In this document: in pieces, positions 61,460-64,000 of the stretch | How the letters are laid out: each line of letters begins with the position of its first letter | Position numbering within the stretch: the first letter of the stretch is position 1 | Assembly: GCF_051106095.1 (NCBI RefSeq) | Contig: NC_135783.1 | Span: 329,081,322-329,145,321 of the forward strand | Direction: 5' to 3' | Source of the DNA: Pogona vitticeps | Lineage: Eukaryota; Chordata; Lepidosauria; Squamata; Agamidae | Length of the DNA stretch: 64,000 bases | Notes under the pieces: model-generated | What the model was told of the DNA's origin: nothing | The model's input: only the letters and a program-made list of their open reading frames with translations | The model's database searches: none | Translations under genes and position numbers: made by a program

Positions 61460-64000
61460 TTTTTTGCAGAGAGCAGCTTGGGCACCCGGAGAAGCCTGCC
61501 AGTCCCAAGTTCATAGTCACATTAGATGGAGTTCCCAGCCCTCCAGGGTACCTGTCTGACCAAGAGGAGGAAGAGCAAAATCTTATGGAAGGAGTTAGGC
61601 CAGTTCTTCCCAGGGCGACAACCAGCAAGGGATTACGGAGCCTCCGTGCCCAACAGATGCACATTATTTCCAGACAGCTGGAGAGCACTGATGGTAACAC
61701 ACATGCAAACCTGTTTTCTGTAGAGATGCTCTTTCAGTCATCTTCATTCCAGCACATCAGTTGTTTGCCCCACTTTCTTTGGGCTGCTCAGATGAAGCAT
61801 GAGGCTGGGTTGCAGGGCGTTGGAATCTTTTCTCATTTCTGGACGGAGTGCTGGTATTGCCATGTCACTCATTTGCAGAATTTTGTGCCTTAAAAACCAA
61901 TATGTTTTGTTTGGCAACAGCTTGTGCGAGTCACAGCCCATTTTAACAGATGCACAGCCAGTGTAAAAATCTGCCTCCTTAAACTGCATGGTGGGCTTGT
62001 TGCAGCCGGCTGTAGTCGACAAATGTTTCTGTTAAATAAAGTGTGTTAGTCTTGAAGGCGCTCTTTGTCATTTCTTCTTTCTCAGTTAAATATATGCTTG
62101 CTTATATTTATTTATTTATAAACCTATGTTCATTGTATGCTGGTTTTTCTTTCATTTTAAGGAGGCTTGTTGTTGGGCAGAAAAGTGTGGCGTAAGTGAT
62201 GTTTGGATACCCTGGACATCACAAAACCTCTAGGAAGGATAATGGGATGATGTGAGTTTTTAGGAGTTGCATCATTTACAGTGGCCACACTTAGCGGCGG
62301 ATTTGGGGTCTTTAAAAGAGTGGTAGAGGTTCTGTTTTGTTTTGTTTTTAATTTGGGGGAGTGAGGTGGGTACAGTTTTGAATTTCTTCCCAATGTCTTT
62401 CACTAGTAATAGATTTAAGGTTAGGTTTTATGCTGTTTGGGAAGTGAAAACTATGTAATGAAAATGTGCTTTAGATCCTCACAATGCTCTTTATTGTTAT
62501 GCCGGTGCAACCCCTCTGTGTGTGTGTTACTGCTTTTAAACAAAATCCTCTTTGAATGTAGGTGAGCCAAAGGTTGGTCACTGTGGGCTGCATTCTGCCT
62601 CATTTCAGTGTATTTCAGGGTCTTTGTGCTATCAGTCGTCTCAAATTCAAACTGGATTGCTTAAAGACACCATTCCCATTTCTCTCCACAGTAGAGATGC
62701 AGGAGGTGGGCATCCTGCACAAAGTGGAAAAAGTACCCGAGCGCTGCAAGTACTGGCCCGCCTGCAAAAATGGAGATGAATGCGCCTTCCATCATCCCAC
62801 CCTGCCATGCAAGTTAGTGCAACAAACCTTTTCAATGTAGCTTGAGAGTTTGCTCTCCTAGTCTTCAGACACATCATTAAATACTCTTTAGGATTATCAC
62901 TGAAGAGGAAAACAGTCCACCTTCTTCCCTTTCTTGCCCAGCTGGGTAATGGGGGAAAGACTGCTGCTCTGGTACTGCATTTTAACCAGCCAGGAGCAAC
63001 GATCATAAGTGAAATCACTGAGGGGTGGAGATGGGAGAGATCTTATGCCTTTCCCCCGCCTAATCCACATATTGCTGGGATGGCTCTTTTATCACTATTA
63101 GTAGCAACTGAGAAGCATCTCTCTCAATGGGGTGGGGAATGGGGAAACCAGAGGACTTGGTTGGACATTTCTGTTTCCAGGGGGAGGGTGTTTGGAGGTT
63201 TAACTGGTGGAAAGATTTTTGGCATGACTATGAATCATAGAATAGTGAAGTTGGAAGGGGCCTATAAGGCCGTCAAGTCCAACCCTGTGCTCGATGGAGG
63301 AATACAAGTCAAAGGAATCATGGATGCTTTTTGAGGATTGCTGTCCATCCATGAGTTTGAATATGGAAAGTTTTTTTTAAAATGAAAACCCAACAGAAAT
63401 GTTGTTGTCTTTCCAAATGCTAGCCCAAGAATCCAAATGTCATTATCTGTATAGAACTGTGGTCAAAACCAAAATAACTTTCTAAATGTAGGCATTGTTT
63501 TAAAGGTATTTGTCTTCTAACAAGGATCCTTTTTACACTCCAGAATCTTTCCCAACTGCAAATTTGCTGACAAGTGCTTGTTCATCCATCCAAACTGTAA
63601 ATACGATGCAAAGTGCACCAAGCCAGACTGCCCGTACACGCATGCCAGCCGACGGACCCCACTGCCACCTCCGAAACCAGGTGATGTTTCCATTCCTTTT
63701 TAATATCATACATGTATATTTATGTCTGGCCTGAATTATAATATTAGCAGCCATGGGAGGGTTTCCACACTATCTCCCATCCAGGCACTGCCTCTTAGAT
63801 TCAGCAAGAGTGCTGCCTGGCCTGGTTTCAGATGTGGTTCCCACAGGCAGGTATGTGTTGCTAGTCCAGGAGCTAAAATTGATTGTCTGTGTTTGTTGGC
63901 AATATTATATTAAGCATTAACCTTTTGAGTTTGGTGTGGATGATTTATTCCTGTCTGTTCACTAGCTCCGCCACCAGTACCACCAGCACCTTCTACTAGC
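36874..64000 (+). CDS. ZC3H14: ZC3H14 gene: zinc finger CCCH-type containing 14 (nuclear poly(A)-binding protein), 3' end outside window
   Basis: ZC3H14 is the animal counterpart of yeast Nab2 and fly dNab2. It binds poly(A) RNA in nuclear speckles and restrains poly(A) tail length; loss in human causes intellectual disability. Fifteen exons were placed here by matching the remembered amniote protein. Every junction has GT-AG and phases agree throughout, giving about 669 codons (human protein about 736). Order: N-terminal PWI-like domain (about residues 1-90), a disordered middle with an RKRKLP...KVKR nuclear-localisation-like cluster and an acidic run (about 286-314), then C-x5-C-x4/5-C-x3-H zinc fingers from residue 590. 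Three of the five fingers are in the window. The host coding sequence has no stop or frameshift. The introns carry many DNA-transposon MITEs. Confidence 0.96.
37200..37696 (+). other. ZC3H14 intron 1, 5' part, no recognised feature
   Basis: CpG density falls away after about 37,200. No repeat was recognised. Confidence 0.45.
37697..37931 (-). mobile_element. tRNA-derived SINE, full length (BovB-type tail)
   Basis: Minus strand: head CCAGATAGTTCAGTGGTTTAGG, B-box GGGAGTTTGATTCC, middle GTGTGGCCTTGGGCAAGCTG, tail GGTCACCATAACTCAGAAGTG then ACTTGACAGCACA. This is the most complete copy of the family and a reference for the fragments at 13.2, 14.4, 15.1 and 16.9 kb. Confidence 0.87.
37942..38077. 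mobile_element. 136-bp near-palindromic hAT MITE (copy 4)
   Basis: Ends CAGTGGTTCTTAACC and GGTTAAGAACCAGTG, perfect 8-bp duplication ATATAGGC (37,934-37,941; 38,078-38,085). Very similar to copy 1 at 3,127. In ZC3H14 intron 1. Confidence 0.92.
38086..38850 (+). other. ZC3H14 intron 1, no recognised feature
   Basis: AT-rich; nothing supported. Confidence 0.4.
38851..38903. mobile_element. hAT MITE fragment (136-bp family, left half)
   Basis: CACTGGTTCTTAACCTTGGG, CTACTCAGGAGTTTTGGACTG and CAACTCCCAGAAA, then the similarity stops abruptly. Confidence 0.75.
38904..39962 (+). other. ZC3H14 intron 1, 3' part, no recognised feature
   Basis: AT-rich up to the exon 2 acceptor; no named repeat. 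Confidence 0.4.
39963..40005 (+). CDS. ZC3H14: ZC3H14 exon 2
   Basis: Encodes SAIKGKLQELGAYV plus the first base of an Asp codon. Acceptor TCTTCATTTAG, donor TTG|GTAAGT-like (GTAAGT); ends in phase 1. Part of the PWI-like fold that in Nab2 family members contacts the export and processing machinery. Confidence 0.97.
40361..40608 (-). mobile_element. tRNA-derived SINE with L2-type tail, full length
   Basis: Minus strand: head CTTGTGGCATAGTGATTAAAC, B-box GGGTTCAATCCCAGG, middle CTATCCTTCCGAGGTCGG, tail GTAAACCACCCAGAGAGTGC then AAGCACTGGGGG and GCAGCACACTTTGC. The tail is L2-derived, unlike the CR1- and BovB-tailed SINEs. In ZC3H14 intron 2. Confidence 0.85.
41147..41579. mobile_element. pogo/Tigger-type MITE, 433 bp (copy 2)
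   Basis: Ends AAGTGGTGCCCCGCATAACGG and CGTTATGTGGGGCACCACTG, flanked by TA. AAAATGGCCACC and AAAATGGCGGCC motifs and GCGATCG-like blocks as in copy 1. ZC3H14 intron 2. Confidence 0.86.
41688..43310. mobile_element. pogo/Tigger-type MITE, 1,623 bp, carrying a minisatellite
   Basis: Left end CAGTGGTGCCTTGACTTACGACC, right end GGACATTCGTAAGTCAAGGCACCACTG. TA duplications are at 41,686-41,687 and 43,311-43,312. Subterminal regions have GGTCGTAAGTCGAA repeats. The central 0.7 kb is a tandem repeat. A near-duplicated stretch (AAGAGCTATAAAGAAGCAGCCTCTTCACC) flanks it on both sides, at about 42,198-42,232 and 43,128-43,155. There is no transposase. The element lies in ZC3H14 intron 2 and ends about 30 bp before exon 3. 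Confidence 0.88.
42285..42995. repeat. Minisatellite inside the 1.6-kb MITE
   Basis: About 14-16 imperfect units built on CAAGACCCATNGGAAATGGGG plus A-rich linkers of two alternating kinds (AAAACACTCCAAAAAGCAACC and AAAACAAAAACAAC). Unit spacing is about 35-55 bp. It lacks stop codons in several frames on both strands, which yields spurious 100-200-codon open frames. Confidence 0.93.
43343..43457 (+). CDS. ZC3H14: ZC3H14 exon 3
   Basis: Encodes DEELPDYIMVMVANKKSQEQ through LGNNTVRFTVW (last codon split). Acceptor TTCTTCAAATCAG, donor TG|GTATGT. The exon begins only about 30 bp after the end of a 1.6-kb MITE, so part of its splicing signal may lie in transposon sequence. Confidence 0.97.
44201..44634. 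mobile_element. pogo/Tigger-type MITE, 434 bp (copy 3)
   Basis: Ends CAGTGGTGCCTCGCTTAACGA and CATCGCTAAGCGAGGCACCACTG, flanked by TA. The same length as copy 1 and collinear with it. ZC3H14 intron 3. Confidence 0.9.
44635..45871 (+). other. ZC3H14 intron 3, 3' part, no recognised feature
   Basis: No repeat that I can name. Open frames lack domains. Confidence 0.4.
45872..45912 (+). CDS. ZC3H14: ZC3H14 exon 4
   Basis: Encodes LHGVLDKLRSVTT, finishing the PWI-like domain. Acceptor TTATCTTTCAG, donor CAG|GTAAGT. Phases 2 to 1. Confidence 0.97.
45992..46132 (+). mobile_element. tRNA-derived SINE with CR1-like tail
   Basis: CTGGATAGCTCAGTGGTTTAGG, AAAGTTCAATTTCCC, then GACTTGATGATCCATGGGGCC and CTTTCCAGGTCTGCAGTTCT. 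Sister of the copy at 9,642. ZC3H14 intron 4. Confidence 0.82.
46375..46561 (+). CDS. ZC3H14: ZC3H14 exon 5
   Basis: Encodes EPAKSSESNLFESSLPSGKN through SRPERTDSRVSTSSQEQ and NAAAW (split codon). The DSRVSTSSQE block matches human. The serine-rich segment is disordered and a likely phosphorylation region. Acceptor GTTCTTCCAG, donor TG|GTAAGC. Confidence 0.94.
46562..47420 (+). other. ZC3H14 intron 5, 5' part, no recognised feature
   Basis: Nothing supported. Confidence 0.4.
47421..48122. mobile_element. pogo/Tigger-type MITE, 702 bp, GC-rich core
   Basis: Ends CAGAGGTGGCTTGCAAGATGA and TTTTCATCTTGCGAGGCATCACTG, flanked by TA. Subterminal CTTGCAAGACAAA / CTTCGTAAGATGAA motifs alternate in orientation. 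The central 47,570-47,970 is CpG-rich and could be mistaken for a promoter. ZC3H14 intron 5. Confidence 0.85.
48312..48500 (-). mobile_element. CR1 LINE 3' end
   Basis: CATAGAATCATAGAACAATG and AAGTTGGAAGGAACCTATAAGG, then GAGTCCAACCCCCTGCTCAG. It is the reverse complement of the CR1 terminus seen at 35,869-35,962. ZC3H14 intron 5. Confidence 0.88.
48755..49175 (+). CDS. ZC3H14: ZC3H14 exon 6
   Basis: The largest exon here (421 bp). Blocks matching human: LMSTVKPLRE, VIDIKPEPDDLIDEDLNFVQ, TVTYGSSRPSAEIYRPPASR and NAKQLDIQ. Acceptor CTTCTGACGCAG, donor GAG|GTGAGT, ending in phase 0. The first fifteen or so residues (QSCQDGPPSLL) differ from human. The 3' part (SLETVQLCDPDAFGSL...) is only loosely conserved. 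Confidence 0.95.
49735..49905 (+). mobile_element. Old tRNA-derived SINE (MIR/CORE-like)
   Basis: ACAGCGTGGCATAGTGTCTAGAG head, decayed B-box, then GGCCTACCTCACAGGGTTGTTGTGAGGATA, a motif shared by old tRNA SINEs. ZC3H14 intron 6. Confidence 0.6.
49906..52715 (+). other. ZC3H14 intron 6, remainder, no recognised feature
   Basis: The longest stretch of the gene without a recognisable repeat. Open frames lack domains. Confidence 0.4.
52716..52876 (+). CDS. ZC3H14: ZC3H14 exon 7
   Basis: Encodes EETLRKRKLPVVSSVVKVKR then FSIDG, seven Glu and Asp, and SISSSVSVPAKPERR-like sequence (here GISSSVSVPAKPERR). The RKRK...KVKR cluster is the probable nuclear localisation signal. Acceptor TCCTGCTTTCAG, donor AG|GTACCC. 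Confidence 0.96.
53508..53641. mobile_element. 136-bp near-palindromic hAT MITE (copy 5)
   Basis: Ends CAGTGGTTCTTAACCTTGG and CCAAGGTTAAGAACCACTG, perfect 8-bp duplication CTCTAGTG (53,500-53,507; 53,642-53,649). This is the most symmetric copy: arms TTTTTGAACTGCAACTCCCAGAAAC and TTTCTGGGAGTTGCAGTCCAAAAAC. ZC3H14 intron 7. Confidence 0.93.
53895..54301. mobile_element. pogo/Tigger-type MITE, 407 bp (copy 4)
   Basis: Ends CAGTGGTGCCTCGCTTAGCAATG and CGCTATGCGAGGCACCACTG, flanked by TA. Opposite orientation to copy 3 (starts with GTTAATCGGTGCAGCAAAAA). ZC3H14 intron 7. Confidence 0.88.
54471..54731 (-). mobile_element. 261-bp pogo/Tigger-type MITE, copy 1
   Basis: Ends CAGTGGGGTCTTGACTTGAGAAC and GTCTGTAAGTCAAGGGTCCACTG, flanked by TA. 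About 98-99% identical by eye to the reverse complement of 60,979-61,239 (four differences found). ZC3H14 intron 7. The strand label is relative to the other copy. Confidence 0.92.
55111..55147 (+). repeat. (AAAAT)n microsatellite
   Basis: About seven AAAAT units in ZC3H14 intron 7, about 85 bp before the exon 8 acceptor. Confidence 0.9.
55231..55331 (+). CDS. ZC3H14: ZC3H14 exon 8
   Basis: Encodes PSLPPSKQANKNLILKAISE and AQESVTKTTNYAT, nearly identical to human. Acceptor AATTCCTTCAG, donor CAG|GTAAAT. Confidence 0.97.
55505..56392. mobile_element. MITE with TACCGTRTTT ends and GC-rich tandem core
   Basis: Left end TACCGTGTTTCTTGCTCCATAAGATGCAC; right end, read inward, TACCGTATTTTTCGCTCCAAGACGCACC. 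The superfamily is unresolved; TA is the likely duplication. The core (about 55,620-56,280) holds three to four long imperfect copies of a GC-rich unit (GGCGAAATCGCCAGCTTCTG, GGAGTGTTTGGAGGCTTGG, CCAGGACCCTTGCGA-like), some of them inverted. Open frames there on both strands are artefacts. ZC3H14 intron 8. Confidence 0.8.
56911..57168 (+). mobile_element. tRNA-derived SINE with L2-type tail
   Basis: GAACCTTGTGGCTCAGTGTTTAAAC, GACCTGAATTCAGTCC, TTCTGTCCTTCCAAGGTTGG, tail GGGGCAATGTGTAAGCTGC and GGGGCGGTATATAAGCAGC with (CTTTG)n. Sister of the minus-strand copy at 40,361. ZC3H14 intron 8. Confidence 0.84.
57169..58009 (+). other. ZC3H14 intron 8, 3' part
   Basis: No named repeat except a short (GA)n at 57,690-57,713. 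It ends with the A-rich acceptor of exon 9. Confidence 0.45.
58010..58159 (+). CDS. ZC3H14: ZC3H14 exon 9
   Basis: Encodes VPAKQTVPVAPRTRTSHEEA, then LLEVIHGQNRLSRMNPQEEE and PHEQLLGRVP. The acceptor is unusual: ten A residues lie directly before AG (TTTTACCAAAAAAAAAAG|TC), pushing the pyrimidine tract upstream. The reading frame and human alignment support this boundary. Donor CAG|GTACTG. Confidence 0.9.
58425..58990 (+). mobile_element. Non-LTR LINE, reverse-transcriptase C-terminus and 3' end
   Basis: FGITWQDKVPNRVVLDRAGI, CLCWLGHVVRMTNSP and, in a second frame, QGKRPRGRPQLRYKDTCKQD with LKALGMDLNRWETMRSERSA are the C-terminal blocks of an RTE-like or related LINE. The 3' end (GTCTCGAATTGGCCTCCTCAG ... 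CATAGTCTCTCGAGACTGAACG) is shared with the repeat ending at 30,168. A frameshift separates the blocks; the copy is dead. ZC3H14 intron 9. Confidence 0.82.
59601..59675 (+). CDS. ZC3H14: ZC3H14 exon 10
   Basis: Encodes GTQQRQLFSRLQVEPSIEET then LQKAQ. GTQQRQLxSRLQ is invariant in vertebrates. Acceptor TTCATTTCAG, donor AAG|GTTAGA. Confidence 0.96.
59722..59855. mobile_element. Diverged hAT-like near-palindromic MITE
   Basis: TTTTTGGACTACAACTCCCAGAAATTC and GAATTCTGGGAGTTGTAGTTGGAG form the arms; the right end is GTTTGGGAACCACC. Related in plan to the 136-bp family but more diverged, and target duplications are not clear. ZC3H14 intron 10. Confidence 0.6.
60111..60270 (+). CDS. ZC3H14: ZC3H14 exon 11
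   Basis: Encodes EYFSLESMVHTDTRSFILKK, PKLSEEILVPQNVELGHKST and EALQALSGRLIQTR. Matches human around DTRSFILKKPKLSEE and LSGxLxQTR. Acceptor TCTGGTTTAG, donor ACG|GTAAAA. The human counterpart (YYDMESMVHADT) confirms the frame. Confidence 0.95.
60612..60962. mobile_element. pogo/Tigger-type MITE, 351 bp
   Basis: Ends CAGTGGGGTCTCGACTTACGAAC and GTTCGTAAGTCGAGACCCCACTG form a perfect 23-bp inverted pair, flanked by TA. ZC3H14 intron 11. Confidence 0.92.
60979..61239 (+). mobile_element. 261-bp pogo/Tigger-type MITE, copy 2
   Basis: Ends CAGTGGACCCTTGACTTATAGAC and GTTCTCAAGTCAAGACCCCACTG, flanked by TA. It lies 16 bp after the preceding MITE and in opposite orientation to its near-identical twin at 54,471. 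ZC3H14 intron 11. Confidence 0.92.
61427..61465 (+). repeat. (TTTA)n microsatellite at the exon 12 acceptor
   Basis: About nine TTTA units immediately followed by TTTTTTGCAG, the exon 12 acceptor. It forms the T-rich tract of the splice site. Confidence 0.92.
61470..61693 (+). CDS. ZC3H14: ZC3H14 exon 12
   Basis: Encodes EQLGHPEKPASPKFIVTLDG, VPSPPGYLSDQEEEEQNLME and SKGLRSLRAQQMHIISRQLE. The KPASPKFIVTLDGVPSPPGY block is strongly conserved. The acceptor (TTTTTTGCAG) is preceded by a TTTA microsatellite acting as the T-rich tract. Donor ATG|GTAACA. Confidence 0.96.
61694..62691 (+). other. ZC3H14 intron 12, no recognised feature
   Basis: No repeat that I can name beyond short TTTA and TTTTG runs. 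Confidence 0.45.
62692..62812 (+). CDS. ZC3H14: ZC3H14 exon 13 (zinc finger 1 and start of 2)
   Basis: Encodes VEMQEVGILHKVEKVPERCK, then YWPACKNGDECAFHHPTLPC. Zinc finger 1 uses C590, C596, C602 and H606 (C-x5-C-x5-C-x3-H). C611 is the first ligand of finger 2, whose remaining ligands lie in exon 14. Acceptor TCTCTCCACAG, donor AA|GTTAGT, a weaker donor. Confidence 0.96.
63233..63350 (-). mobile_element. CR1 LINE 3' end
   Basis: GAATCATAGAATAGTGAAGTTGG, AAGGGGCCTATAAGGCC and AAGTCCAACCCTGTGCTCGATGG. Reverse complement of the CR1 terminus, in ZC3H14 intron 13. Confidence 0.87.
63544..63680 (+). CDS. ZC3H14: ZC3H14 exon 14 (zinc fingers 2 and 3)
   Basis: Encodes IFPNCKFADKCLFIHPNCKY and DAKCTKPDCPYTHASRRTPL. 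Finger 2: C611, C617, C623, H627. Finger 3: C630, C636, C641, H645 (C-x5-C-x4-C-x3-H). All ligands intact. Acceptor TTTTTACACTCCAG, donor CAG|GTGATG. Confidence 0.97.
63966..64000 (+). CDS. ZC3H14: ZC3H14 exon 15 (partial, runs off the window)
   Basis: Encodes APPPVPPAPSTS, the proline-rich linker before zinc fingers 4 and 5 (human VAPPAPPSSSQLCRYFP). Acceptor CTGTTCACTAG. Truncated only by the window edge. Confidence 0.9.

Noticed and set aside
1-64000. CRISPR arrays, bacterial operons, rRNA genes or intact tRNA genes
   Set aside because: The window is vertebrate nuclear DNA. tRNA-like A and B boxes occur only as heads of SINEs, and none folds as a complete functional tRNA by eye.

Overview
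This is vertebrate nuclear DNA, almost certainly from a squamate reptile (lizard type). Two conserved protein-coding genes anchor it. Exon 2 of PTPN21, the first coding exon, lies on the minus strand at about 8.8-9.1 kb. ZC3H14 runs on the plus strand from 36,874 to the right edge. In human and other amniotes these two genes are neighbours and are transcribed away from each other, and the same head-to-head layout is seen here. The rest is dispersed repeats of types typical of squamates: CR1, L2 and BovB/RTE LINEs, several tRNA-derived SINE families, a Penelope-like element, hAT and pogo/Tigger-type DNA elements, and long (AAAT)n and (GAAA)n tracts.

Layout. 1-8.7 kb: the first intron(s) of PTPN21, with a Penelope-like fold-back at the left edge, three hAT MITEs with clean 8-bp target duplications, and one copy of an unidentified coding repeat. 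8.8-9.1 kb: the PTPN21 exon encoding the start of its FERM domain. 9.3-17 kb: intron 1 with SINEs, L2 tails and a pogo-type MITE. 17.2-18.6 kb: a CpG-rich block, the likely PTPN21 promoter and untranslated exon 1. 18.6-36 kb: intergenic. It holds L2 and BovB pieces, the second copy of the unidentified coding repeat, a 1.46-kb hAT element, and a CR1 LINE split by a 3.5-kb decayed hAT transposon that itself carries a later L2-type tail. 36.4-37.2 kb: the ZC3H14 CpG island with a strong CTCF-like site. 36.9-64 kb: ZC3H14, 15 exons placed with consensus splice sites and consistent phases. They encode residues 1 to about 669 of a protein that in human has about 736, so the last exon(s) and the last two zinc fingers lie beyond the window.

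How it works together. PTPN21 is a FERM-domain tyrosine phosphatase and ZC3H14 is a nuclear poly(A)-RNA-binding protein. They share neighbourhood, not pathway. The striking feature is how heavily the ZC3H14 introns are loaded with pogo-type MITEs. One 1.6-kb MITE carrying a minisatellite ends about 30 bp before exon 3. Two almost identical 261-bp MITEs lie in opposite orientation in introns 7 and 11, flanking exons 8-11. I see no bacterial-type operon, CRISPR array or rRNA, and no intact transposase. Products were assigned by recalling family sequences, not by a database search.
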